NCBI GenBank assembly: GCA_964538575.1
Contig: CAZIGG010000076.1
Location: 1-15,373, forward strand
Length of the DNA: 15,373 bases
Source: UBA2336 sp964538575
GTDB lineage: Bacteria > Bacteroidota > Bacteroidia > Cytophagales > Cyclobacteriaceae
Direction: 5' to 3'
Shown here: positions 1 to 7,219 of the stretch, piece after piece
Layout: every line of letters begins with the position of its first letter
Numbering within the stretch: the stretch's first letter is position 1
Position numbers and translations under genes: made by a program
The notes under the pieces: model-generated
What the model saw: only the letters and a program-made list of their open reading frames with translations
The model's database searches: none
What the model was told of the DNA's origin: nothing

Positions 1-30
1 CTCTCCCGCTTTGGCGGGATCGGAATGACC
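1..30. repeat. GC-rich hairpin, possible intergenic repeat cut by the window edge
   Basis: Positions 4-9 (TCCCGC) pair with 14-19 (GCGGGA) around a four-base loop, followed by GGAATGACC. This pattern of a CCCGC/GCGGG stem next to a TCATTCC-like flank resembles short REP-like intergenic repeats common in bacterial genomes. There is no T-run on either side, so it is not a standard terminator, although it lies 40 bases past the stop of the M28 peptidase gene. Whether it is repeated elsewhere in the genome cannot be seen here. Confidence 0.35.
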
Positions 31-58
31 AGACTATTTTTGAGATGAGTTCTAAGAA

Positions 59-1636
59 TTACTTTCTGGGAAACTGTTCGTCACGCTGTGCAGCAAGCCA
101 GGCAAAGGCAGCCATCATTACGGCATTATGCTTCAGGTCGGCCTCAATAACTTTATCGTACACGTCCATACTGGTGTGGTGCGTGCGCGTTGAGTATTCA
201 ATCGGATCCTGAATGAATTGGAATCCCGGGATGCCAATCGCATCAAATGACAAGTGATCGGTACCTGAGGTGTTATCCGCAGTAAGGGTTGATGCACCCA
301 GCTTGTTGAACGGCTTCATCCAGGCGCGGAGTACGGGTCTTGCGTTTTCATTGCCTTGTAAATAAACTCCTCTGAACTTACCCGTACCATTATCCATGTT
401 AAAGTAAACAGAAAGTTTTTTGCCTGCATCCGTCAGCTTAATTGAATCATATGGGAAAGATTTGTCAAGGCGCTCACCCAAATTACGCTTTACATAATTT
501 CTTGACCCGATAAGACCCTGTTCTTCTCCACCCCATAATGCAATGCGGATTGTTCTTCTAGGAGAAATCCCCAACGACTTCAAGATGCGAACAGCTTCCA
601 GCACAACCGCAGAGCCTGCCGCATTATCGGTAGCGCCTGTTCCGCTGTGCCAGGAGTCAAGATGGGCACCGATCATAACCACTTCATCTTTCAGATCAGT
701 GCCTGGGATCTCAGCAATTACATTGTAGCCATTCGCTGCAGGAGTAAATTCGGTTTCAAGCTCCAACTGGATTTTAACAGTTTGTCCTTTCTGAATCTGG
801 CGAACCATGCGGTTGTAATTCTCACCCGATACTACAATCTGCGGTAAAATTTTTGGAGCATCTGCTGCGCGCACGCTTTTGCGTTGCGCTTGTGGAACTT
901 CAGATGAGTAGGGTACCGTTGCTGCGCTAACGGTGATGGTACCGTCTTCCAGGCGAGATGCCGGGCTCGCTTCAAGCACGGCAACAACGCCCTCTTTCTG
1001 GCAAAGATCCCACTTCATGAAAGTGAAATTCTGGGGAGCCGTTGCCCCTCCAAAACGGCCTCTTCTGGTAAATGCTTCCTGGCCGCCTGAGTTTGACATG
1101 ACTAATAAACTTGAGTCGCTTAATCGGGATGCGTCAGCTTTAAAGCCCGGTTTGATTGGCGTTGGCAAGCTGAACAATACAATTTTACCTTTCAATTTGC
1201 CTTTATACTTCTCAAGATCAGCTTCATTCTTTACATCGAGATACACTACTTCTGCCTGTACCGTTCCTTTTATGCCGGGTGACCAGGCCTTGGGATGCGC
1301 AATCAGCGGAGCCGCACTCGGTGAGATAACCTGCATTGAGAATTTTTTCAATTGCCAGCCGCGGCCAAACATCTCATCCCAGGTATCAATCTGCACATTT
1401 TGCAAACCCCATTTTTCCATGGATCCTTTTGCATAATCAGCTGCTTTCTTGTAGTTCGGAGAGTTCGTCAGGCGTGGACCGTACACATCGGTGAGCATGC
1501 TCATGATGTCCATTACCTGCGAGTTGTTAAAGCCCTCCTTTTTGATCTTCGATACGGTGGCGGTATCAATTTTTTCGGTCTGGGCGATAGCACCCACTGA
1601 AATAAACAGCAGGGCTACGTAGAGTAGTTTTTTCAT
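59..1636 (-). CDS. Secreted M28-family zinc metallopeptidase
   Basis: 525 residues starting at ATG (1636) with a signal peptide (KKLLYVALLFISVGAIAQ). It should act outside the cytoplasm, removing residues from peptides, as in the M28 aminopeptidase / glutamate carboxypeptidase group. Residues about 105-300 hold an inserted PA-like region. The catalytic domain runs from about 300 to the end. The di-zinc site is recognisable: H325 and D327 in AHLDSW, D337 in DNAAG, the catalytic and metal pair E371-E372 in GGEEQG, D415 in NMDNG, and a final His in the THHTSMD stretch (probably H487). SGTDH at 457-461 is also typical. Length and full active site suggest an intact enzyme. No C-terminal type IX secretion sorting domain is visible; the protein ends QFPRK. 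The exact substrate is unknown. It stands as its own transcription unit, since a terminator separates it from the AsmA gene upstream. Confidence 0.92.
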   Translation of the reverse strand: MKKLLYVALLFISVGAIAQTEKIDTATVSKIKKEGFNNSQVMDIMSMLTDVYGPRLTNSPNYKKAADYAKGSMEKWGLQNVQIDTWDEMFGRGWQLKKFSMQVISPSAAPLIAHPKAWSPGIKGTVQAEVVYLDVKNEADLEKYKGKLKGKIVLFSLPTPIKPGFKADASRLSDSSLLVMSNSGGQEAFTRRGRFGGATAPQNFTFMKWDLCQKEGVVAVLEASPASRLEDGTITVSAATVPYSSEVPQAQRKSVRAADAPKILPQIVVSGENYNRMVRQIQKGQTVKIQLELETEFTPAANGYNVIAEIPGTDLKDEVVMIGAHLDSWHSGTGATDNAAGSAVVLEAVRILKSLGISPRRTIRIALWGGEEQGLIGSRNYVKRNLGERLDKSFPYDSIKLTDAGKKLSVYFNMDNGTGKFRGVYLQGNENARPVLRAWMKPFNKLGASTLTADNTSGTDHLSFDAIGIPGFQFIQDPIEYSTRTHHTSMDVYDKVIEADLKHNAVMMAAFAWLAAQRDEQFPRK

Positions 1637-1656
1637 ATTCGATTTAGGTTTGAAGA

Positions 1657-1677
1657 GGGGTAAAATTACGATACCCC
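1657..1677 (-). promoter_or_regulatory. Candidate -7 element inside an inverted repeat upstream of the M28 gene
   Basis: GGGGTA (1657-1662) and TACCCC (1672-1677) form a perfect 6-bp inverted repeat with a 9-base spacer. On the minus strand TAATTTTA (1668 to 1661) matches the Bacteroidota -7 consensus TAnnTTTG except for the last base, and lies within the dyad. A start about 6 bases further would give a 5' leader of roughly 15-20 bases before the ATG at 1636. No convincing -33 TTG is seen. The dyad could be an operator or simply chance. Confidence 0.3.
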
Positions 1678-1724
1678 ATTAAAGGGCAGTTACCTCTCAC
1701 GTAAAATTTCAGCAGCAAAACGAC

Positions 1725-1750
1725 AAAAAAAATCCTGCCGGAGCAGGATT
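1725..1750 (-). terminator. Rho-independent terminator of the AsmA-family gene
   Basis: On the minus strand, six bases after the AsmA TAA stop, AATCCTGC pairs perfectly with GCAGGATT around the loop TCCG. The last two T of the stem continue into six more T, giving an eight-T run. An 8-bp stem, tetraloop and U-tract make a textbook intrinsic terminator. It insulates the M28 peptidase gene from read-through. Confidence 0.9.
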
Positions 1751-1756
1751 TATACG

Positions 1757-4702
1757 TTAGGGCTTCTTTTTCTTCTTCAGCAGGTCCTGAATCTTATTCA
1801 CAGCTTCGTCTTTAGCCTTTTCCGTTGAGCTTTTGGCTTTGGTTGAGTCAGACTTTGTTTTTGCAGTGTCCTTCCCGGGATCTTTCTTATTCAAAAGATC
1901 ATTCACCAAACTTTCTCCTTTTTTTGTTGCCTCCTGCTTAACGGCTTCTGTGGCAGCATCCTTTACCTGTTGCGTTTGTTCGTTGGCCAATAATTTAGGT
2001 ACAGGCCTGGCAACTGTTCCGCCCAATCCTATTGTTATGGGAATAGGCGCATTCGGATCAGTTTTTGTTCCTGCGTATTTGTTTACAAAACTATTGAGCT
2101 GTGATCCAAGCTTGCCTGCCGGTACATCCATTTTTAAATTATAATCGATTGACCCGTCAATGCCTGTGCTTCCGGCTACTGTAGTTTTGTACGTACCAAA
2201 CTTAACATCAAACGGTTTTACAAAAAGTCTTCCGTTGGTAATAGAAGTCTTCATCAAAACATCTTTGAGCGTAACTTCATCCGTATTATCCAGTTTCGTA
2301 AGGGAAGTAATGCCTGAAACTAATTTCGAATCCTTCAGGGAAGCCTGTGCAATGTTGACATCCCCGCCACCATTAACCGTTTGAAGATTCGGGGAGAAAT
2401 TCTGCAACAGTTCACCGCTAAGTTTAAAATCAGTTGAGAACTTTCCCGCCACCAATCCGGCCACCGGGGCAAATGTTTTAACGATCGAAAACGAAGTTGC
2501 TGCCTGTGCAATGGAGAGGTCTTTAATTTTTAATGCAAGGTCGTACTTGGGATGCTTCATATCCTTTGTGTTGTACGAGCCGTTAACAACAAACGTTCCG
2601 CCCAGCATGTTGAAAGATAACCCGCTTAGATTGGCCACACCATCCTTTACGATAACATCTCCCGTTGCATTCGTGAGGGTATAGTCCATCATTTTGATTG
2701 TCTTAACCGTTGAGGTCAGGACAAAGTCAATGTTTTGCGGAACAGGGATAACACTGTAACCCGTAGTATCCTGAATCGTTGGCGTTTCACTTTCTGTCAT
2801 GAACTCATTGAGATCAAGCAGGGTTGAATTAAACGTTACATTGCCTTTCAATAATTCATTCTTCCCAAACACGTACCCGATGTAATTGCTCACGGAGCCC
2901 TTCACATCGAAGTCGCTCTTGCCAATTGTGCCGGTTAACTGTTTCAGGTTAACATTTTTGGGATCGAATGACATGTCGGCCCTGCTTAACGCAACAGCCG
3001 GAAAATCTTTTGTTATGTATTTGAAATTGGTAAGCGTTGCCGAACCGCTTGTCGGCAGCTTATCATACCGTTTGGCATCCAGGTCCGACATTTTACCTTT
3101 TGTTTGTAAATCTGCTTTTACCTGTCCAGCCAGTGTCATACCCTCCACGGGGAAAATTTTTGTGATTTTTTCAAGGTCAATTCCGCCTTTTGCTTTTACG
3201 TCCCAGGTGTAATCATCCAGGTTTTGAATAAGCATGTCGGCCGTGAATTTTTCCCCATCCATGCTCATGGAGAAATCCCGGACGGCAATAAACGTTTCGG
3301 CCATTTTGCCCGAGGTATTTTTAATGGTTGAATTAAACTTCAAATCCTGCAACGGCAGCGGGAATTCAGCGGATTTAACATAGCCATTGGCTAATGACAT
3401 CGCTGCATCAATTGATGGAATCGTTTTCTTCAGGCTGTCGTACACACCCTTAGCGGTAAGATTAAGGGCATAGTTGCCGCGCATGTCAAGCCCCTCCACC
3501 GGGAACATTTTGCCAAGCTCGGCCAGGTTAAGCTTGGCAGAGAGACTTGCATCAACCGTAGTTGGATAAATCCTGCTTATTAACGCACGCGCATCCACCG
3601 GGTTTGATCCGAAGTCCATGTGAAATTTTTTGATGTCAATTACCGTGTTATCGATAATGCCGTCTTTATTATCCACCAGCATGTCCAGGTTTATATTATT
3701 GATTGGCGTTGGGAGATCAGGGTATTTGAACATGGCGTTGATCACTTTCAGGTCAACATTAAAAGCGGGCATCTGTGTGTCGCTGTAGGTTCCTTTTACA
3801 AAACCGTTAAAGGCCAAGTCTCCACTGGTTTCAATATTCTTAAAGCTTTCCGAGTACATTCCGGGAACAAGCGAAAGCAGGCTTTTAAATGTGTTCTCAG
3901 GGCTTTTGAATGAAATGTCCATGCCGTAATCTTTCTCATTCATTTTAAACCAGCCGTCAAAGCTCATGGCAAAGTCATTCAGCTTCGCGCTGTTTTCTTT
4001 GAATGTATACTTTGTGTAATTCTCACTGATGGTAAGCGTCATGTCAATGTCCGCCTGCTTTTTGCTTAGGTATTCAACTCCATCGTACGCTACGTTAAGC
4101 GTATCGACTGTTGTTTTTGTGTAGAGATCAAATTCGCTTTGCGTGAAATCCCCGCTGCCGGTGTGATTGACCCCTTTAAGTTCCAGCAACATAGGAATGG
4201 ATTTGTCATTATACCTAATGTCACCTTCTACAATTTCCCAGTGATCAATGCCAAATGAAAAGTCACCCGGCTCTTCGGTTGTTGTAAGCGTATCGGAAGA
4301 AGGGATAGCGATATCATAGTTTGCGCGGCCATCGGCCAAAACGTTTACGTTAATGATCGGCCTTACCAGGGTTATCCCTTTTAATCTCAATTGATCTCCG
4401 AACAATACATCTTTCAGGTTAACTTCTACCTGAACATTTTCAGCGGCAAAAAGTATATCTCCTGCAAAGGGCTCACGATTAATCACCCCAAGGTCGCGAA
4501 CCTCGGCTGTGATGTTGGGAAAATTTTTGAACAAGGTGAGTGAGAAGTTATCCGCTTCGTACACAACATCGGCATTGATGGATTTTGCAAGTTCTTTATC
4601 AATGGCCGCCTTGATATCGTCTTTAAAAACAATCGGCAAAATAAAGGCCGCTGCGAGCAAAACAACAAAGATGATCCCGATGATGATAAGCGCTTTTTTC
4701 AT
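1757..4702 (-). CDS. AsmA-family inner-membrane protein with repeated beta-groove segments
   Basis: 981 residues from ATG at 4702, with GGAG (4707-4710) four bases upstream. An N-terminal membrane anchor (about residues 4-26) is followed by a long periplasmic beta-rich body and an AsmA-like C-terminal region to about 905. AsmA/TamB/YhdP proteins are repeating beta-groove proteins that help move phospholipids to the outer membrane; this role is inferred from family. Recurrent units are visible: FPVEGLDMRG...LTAKG at 400-419, FPVEGMTLAG...LQTKG at 517-536, and the more divergent FAPVAGLVAG...LSG near 744-763 and VPGMYS...FVKG near 279-304. The tail from about 915 is lysine/serine/threonine rich and charged, ending in KKKKKP, probably disordered or coiled. 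Family members of this size are common in Bacteroidota. Its own terminator follows directly; the aldehyde dehydrogenase gene lies upstream with a 134-bp gap. Confidence 0.88.
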   Translation of the reverse strand: MKKALIIIGIIFVVLLAAAFILPIVFKDDIKAAIDKELAKSINADVVYEADNFSLTLFKNFPNITAEVRDLGVINREPFAGDILFAAENVQVEVNLKDVLFGDQLRLKGITLVRPIINVNVLADGRANYDIAIPSSDTLTTTEEPGDFSFGIDHWEIVEGDIRYNDKSIPMLLELKGVNHTGSGDFTQSEFDLYTKTTVDTLNVAYDGVEYLSKKQADIDMTLTISENYTKYTFKENSAKLNDFAMSFDGWFKMNEKDYGMDISFKSPENTFKSLLSLVPGMYSESFKNIETSGDLAFNGFVKGTYSDTQMPAFNVDLKVINAMFKYPDLPTPINNINLDMLVDNKDGIIDNTVIDIKKFHMDFGSNPVDARALISRIYPTTVDASLSAKLNLAELGKMFPVEGLDMRGNYALNLTAKGVYDSLKKTIPSIDAAMSLANGYVKSAEFPLPLQDLKFNSTIKNTSGKMAETFIAVRDFSMSMDGEKFTADMLIQNLDDYTWDVKAKGGIDLEKITKIFPVEGMTLAGQVKADLQTKGKMSDLDAKRYDKLPTSGSATLTNFKYITKDFPAVALSRADMSFDPKNVNLKQLTGTIGKSDFDVKGSVSNYIGYVFGKNELLKGNVTFNSTLLDLNEFMTESETPTIQDTTGYSVIPVPQNIDFVLTSTVKTIKMMDYTLTNATGDVIVKDGVANLSGLSFNMLGGTFVVNGSYNTKDMKHPKYDLALKIKDLSIAQAATSFSIVKTFAPVAGLVAGKFSTDFKLSGELLQNFSPNLQTVNGGGDVNIAQASLKDSKLVSGITSLTKLDNTDEVTLKDVLMKTSITNGRLFVKPFDVKFGTYKTTVAGSTGIDGSIDYNLKMDVPAGKLGSQLNSFVNKYAGTKTDPNAPIPITIGLGGTVARPVPKLLANEQTQQVKDAATEAVKQEATKKGESLVNDLLNKKDPGKDTAKTKSDSTKAKSSTEKAKDEAVNKIQDLLKKKKKP

Positions 4703-4741
4703 ATAACTCCGGATATTTACTTTATAACAGAAATTGAACCT

Positions 4742-4749
4742 TAAAGTTA
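4742..4749 (-). promoter_or_regulatory. Weak candidate -7 element for the AsmA-family gene
   Basis: On the minus strand TAACTTTA matches seven of eight positions of TAnnTTTG and sits about 40 bases before the ATG at 4702. No clear -33 TTG is found 19-21 bases upstream. The only other thing in this gap is the hairpin pair at 4799-4825. Confidence 0.22.
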
Positions 4750-4798
4750 CTAAACCTTATAGTTAATCAGGGTTAAGTTTCAGCGAAAGTCGTGCCGT

Positions 4799-4825
4799 CC
4801 TGCCGGATAGGCAGGTCATCCTGCC
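4799..4825. repeat. Triple CCTGCC/GGCAGG element forming two competing hairpins
   Basis: CCTGCC at 4799-4804, its complement GGCAGG at 4810-4815, and CCTGCC again at 4820-4825. The middle copy can pair with either outer copy (5-base or 4-base loop), so two 6-bp GC stems exclude each other. It starts 12 bases past the aldehyde dehydrogenase stop on the minus strand. With no T-run it is not a canonical intrinsic terminator, but a strong GC hairpin here may still mark the transcript end or be a REP-like repeat. Confidence 0.45.
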
Positions 4826-4836
4826 GGGGCCTTCCA

Positions 4837-6270
4837 TTAAAACAGTTTCAGCACCCAATCAATCATGCGCTGGACGCCCCGCGTGTAGGGAGGATAAAAG
4901 AATCTGAACGCAGTAAGCCCGCTGCGCTGCCGGAGAACAGGTTTTTCATTTGAAAATGCCAAAAAACCTGCGTATCCGTGAGATTTCCCGATGCCGCTGG
5001 TATTCACTCCGCCAAAGGGCAGGTAGGGATGAAGAAACTGAATGGCACAATCGTTTATGCACACCGAACCGGATGACGTTTCGTTCTTTATTCTGCCTAT
5101 CTCTGAACGATCGTTTCCAAAAATGTAAAGCGCAAGAGGCTTCGGCTTGCTGTTTACATAGTCAATCGCTTCATCCAGGGAACTGTACGTAATTACCGGA
5201 AGCAAGGGCCCGAATATCTCTTCTTCCATGATCCGCGACTGGCGCGAAACACTGCTCAGCACAACCGGGTGAATAAACCGTTGAGAAAAATCCATCTCCC
5301 CTCCTGTTTCAACTTTTGCTCCTTTGCTTTCCGCCTCCCGCAGAAGATCAGCCAGCCTCGCAAAGTGTTTCTCATTTACAATACGTGCATAATCGGGAGA
5401 GTCCGCTACGTTTTTATTGAGTCCTCCAAATAACACCGGTATCTGTTCTTTCACTTGTTTTATTAAATCAGCAGCGACCTGTTGATGCGCAAGGATATAA
5501 TCCGGTGCAATGCACGTCTGGCCGTTATTGATAAACTTGGTAACCGCAATCCGCTGTGCGGCTTCCTTTACATTCGCTGATGGTGTTACAATCGTTGGTG
5601 ATTTCCCGCCAAGCTCAAGCGTAACGGAAGCAAGGTTTTCAGCAGCCGCTTTCATTACCACCTTGCCGATGGATGGACTGCCCGTAAAAAATATATGATC
5701 AAACGGCAGGTTTAGTAATTCCTGCGATGTCTGTGTCCCGCCTTCCATGACGGTTACTTCATTGTCTTTAAAAACTTCTTCGCTCATTCTTTTAATAAGG
5801 GCGGAAGTATGGGGAGTCATTTCAGAAGGCTTTATAATGGCTGCGTTGCCCGCTGCAAGTGCAGAAACAAGCGGTCCCGCTGAAAGATTAAACGGATAAT
5901 TCCACGGAGAAATGATCAGGCAAACTCCCCTCGGCTCGTACATGATACTTGAACGCGTGCCCAGCATAGTGAGCGGGGCATCAATTTTTTTTGGGGATGT
6001 CCACTGGCCCAGGTTTTCAAGCGCTTGCTTTATTTCATCCAGAACGGGAAGGATTTCAGTTGTATCAACTTCCGCTGCAGGCTTCCGAAAATCGGCATGC
6101 ATGGCCTGACGAATCGCCTCGCGGTTGGCCTTTATCCAGCTTCGGAGCTTGCTGAGGCGGGTTTTTCTTTCTCTCACGGACTCAAGTTTCAGCTTTTTAA
6201 AAGCTGTCTTCTTCTCCTGGAAAACCCTCAAAACATCTTCAGAAACCATGTTTTTTGAAAGTACCGTCAT
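4837..6270 (-). CDS. NAD(P)-dependent aldehyde dehydrogenase, class 3-like
   Basis: 477 residues from ATG at 6270 (a TTG two codons upstream is a less likely start; a downstream ATG at 6249 is also possible). The enzyme oxidises aldehydes to carboxylic acids. Visible motifs, numbered from the ATG: N124 in SPWNYP, FTGS at 195-198, the general base E219 in LELGGKSP, the nucleophile C253 in NNGQTC, and EEEIFGP at about 349-355. The short N-terminus, total length and aromatic C-terminal end (RFFYPPYTRG, then an amphipathic helix) point to the ALDH3 / fatty aldehyde dehydrogenase branch; membrane association of the tail is possible. The substrate cannot be told from sequence. It is divergent from the gene at 6392 across a 121-bp regulatory region. 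No strong Shine-Dalgarno site and no clean promoter was found on its side. Confidence 0.93.
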   Translation of the reverse strand: MTVLSKNMVSEDVLRVFQEKKTAFKKLKLESVRERKTRLSKLRSWIKANREAIRQAMHADFRKPAAEVDTTEILPVLDEIKQALENLGQWTSPKKIDAPLTMLGTRSSIMYEPRGVCLIISPWNYPFNLSAGPLVSALAAGNAAIIKPSEMTPHTSALIKRMSEEVFKDNEVTVMEGGTQTSQELLNLPFDHIFFTGSPSIGKVVMKAAAENLASVTLELGGKSPTIVTPSANVKEAAQRIAVTKFINNGQTCIAPDYILAHQQVAADLIKQVKEQIPVLFGGLNKNVADSPDYARIVNEKHFARLADLLREAESKGAKVETGGEMDFSQRFIHPVVLSSVSRQSRIMEEEIFGPLLPVITYSSLDEAIDYVNSKPKPLALYIFGNDRSEIGRIKNETSSGSVCINDCAIQFLHPYLPFGGVNTSGIGKSHGYAGFLAFSNEKPVLRQRSGLTAFRFFYPPYTRGVQRMIDWVLKLF

Positions 6271-6333
6271 GATCAACGGTAAGGTAGCAAAATACGGCCA
6301 ACCCGTTCCAATGTTAAGTTTTTGCCTGCCCTA

Positions 6334-6363
6334 TTGACTCATGTTACCCGTGTGTTAAATTTG
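6334..6363 (+). promoter_or_regulatory. Bacteroidota-type promoter for the transglutaminase-like gene
   Basis: TTG at 6334-6336 and TAAATTTG at 6356-6363 are separated by 19 bases, fitting the phylum's -33 TTG / -7 TAnnTTTG arrangement. The -7 box is a full match. Transcription would begin around 6368-6371, giving a leader of just over 20 bases before the TTG start at 6392. The element is embedded in the TGTTAm half-site array. Confidence 0.6.
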
Positions 6364-6397
6364 TTAACACTAAGGTAACATTGAGGTAACATTGAGG
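6341..6397 (+). promoter_or_regulatory. Candidate operator: five TGTTAm half-sites phased at 11 bp
   Basis: TGTTAC at 6342 and TGTTAA at 6353 face forward; TTAACA at 6364, GTAACA at 6375 and GTAACA at 6386 are the reverse orientation. Each starts exactly 11 bases after the previous one. The first four make an interrupted dyad (6341-6381): ATGTTACC / GTGTTAA / ATTTG / TTAACAC / GGTAACAT, with matching 3-base spacers. The fifth is part of an 11-bp tandem duplication, GGTAACATTGA at 6374-6384 and 6385-6395, and touches the TTG start. The array covers the -7 box and start site, as expected for repression or cooperative binding by an oligomeric regulator. An RNA stem-loop is an alternative for part of it. 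A sixth, off-phase TGTTAA is at 6312. Confidence 0.55.
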
Positions 6398-7219
6398 AGG
6401 GGAATTTTTATAGCGCTGATTTTCTTACTGCCGGTACTTGCATTTGCAAATGACGGTGCGGCTGAAAAATTTTCTGTTGAGTCTACCCTAAAAGCCTTTC
6501 TTTCTGCCGGCAATTACAAAGCACAATCCGTAAAGTCATTTGAATCGTTTCTGCATAAGCTTGATAAAAAAAATGCTTCCGTTAAACGTGAACGTGCTTT
6601 TATTCGCCACATTTTTGAAAAAACACATAACCGGTTTTTAAAAAACTACGAAGCATATGCCTCATTGGATGAAACGTTTGATAACGGATCATACAATTGC
6701 CTGACGGGTACTATTTTATTTTCGCTGCTTCTTCATCATTACGCCATCGAGCATCAGGTAATTGAAACGAACTATCACATCTTTATCCTGGCAGAAACTG
6801 CCGAAGGGCAAATTTTATTAGAAGCTACCGATCCGCTGAATGGATTTGTAACTTCCTCGAAAGAAATTGAAGCCCGGATTACACGCTACCGGCAAAACCA
6901 GATTCAGGATCAGCAGCAGGATAAGTCTTATTACAAATTCCGATTTGAACTTTACAACACGGTTTCGCTGGATGAACTTCGCGGATTAACGTACTACAAC
7001 AATGCGGTTGAGTCTTTCAATCAGAAGAATCTGGAGATTGCGGTTCAAAATCTTGTAAAAGCCAATGAGCTTTACTTTTCTTATCGCATTGAAGAATTTT
7101 CACAAATCCTGCTGTTGTCTTTACAGCAAAGTGACCTTGATCTGAAAACAAAAGAGAATTGCATGAATACAATTCTCTTTTTACGGCAAAAATCTTTGCC
7201 TGTTATTGCTTCCAATTAA
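6392..7219 (+). CDS. Secreted transglutaminase-like protein with helical C-terminal region
   Basis: 275 residues from TTG at 6392, the only conventional start between an in-frame TAA (6371) and the signal peptide; GAGG at 6383-6386 lies five bases upstream. The signal sequence is about residues 1-19 (MRRGIFIALIFLLPVLAFA). The middle carries C103 in YNCLTG, followed by a hydrophobic helix, H129 in NYHIFI and D147 in EATDPL. This order and spacing match the Cys-His-Asp triad of the transglutaminase/papain-like fold, whose bacterial members are proteases, amidases or crosslinkers. Residues about 198-245 look like one or two TPR-like helix pairs. I do not recognise a named family, so activity and substrate are unknown. 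It is the only plus-strand gene here, has one internal Met (258), diverges from the aldehyde dehydrogenase and overlaps the stop of the OmpA gene. Confidence 0.8.
   Translation: MRRGIFIALIFLLPVLAFANDGAAEKFSVESTLKAFLSAGNYKAQSVKSFESFLHKLDKKNASVKRERAFIRHIFEKTHNRFLKNYEAYASLDETFDNGSYNCLTGTILFSLLLHHYAIEHQVIETNYHIFILAETAEGQILLEATDPLNGFVTSSKEIEARITRYRQNQIQDQQQDKSYYKFRFELYNTVSLDELRGLTYYNNAVESFNQKNLEIAVQNLVKANELYFSYRIEEFSQILLLSLQQSDLDLKTKENCMNTILFLRQKSLPVIASN
7145..7182 (-). terminator. Terminator-like hairpin for the OmpA operon, inside the opposing gene
   Basis: Positions 7150-7161 and 7170-7181 form a perfect 12-bp stem (AAAAGAGAATTG with CAATTCTCTTTT) around an eight-base loop. On the minus strand the second arm ends in TTTT, then G and another TTTT, a U-rich tail. 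It lies about 35 bases past the stop of the small OmpA gene, so it can end that operon. On the plus strand it also ends in five T, but it falls before the stop codon of the gene at 6392-7219. Confidence 0.65.

Noticed and set aside
543..1600. Several plus-strand open frames opposite the M28 gene, and similar ones opposite the other minus-strand genes
   Set aside because: They have no recognisable domains or credible starts and mirror strongly supported genes on the other strand.
59..1636. Type IX secretion sorting domain at the end of the M28 peptidase
   Set aside because: The protein ends within the peptidase fold at QFPRK; no extra C-terminal beta domain is present.
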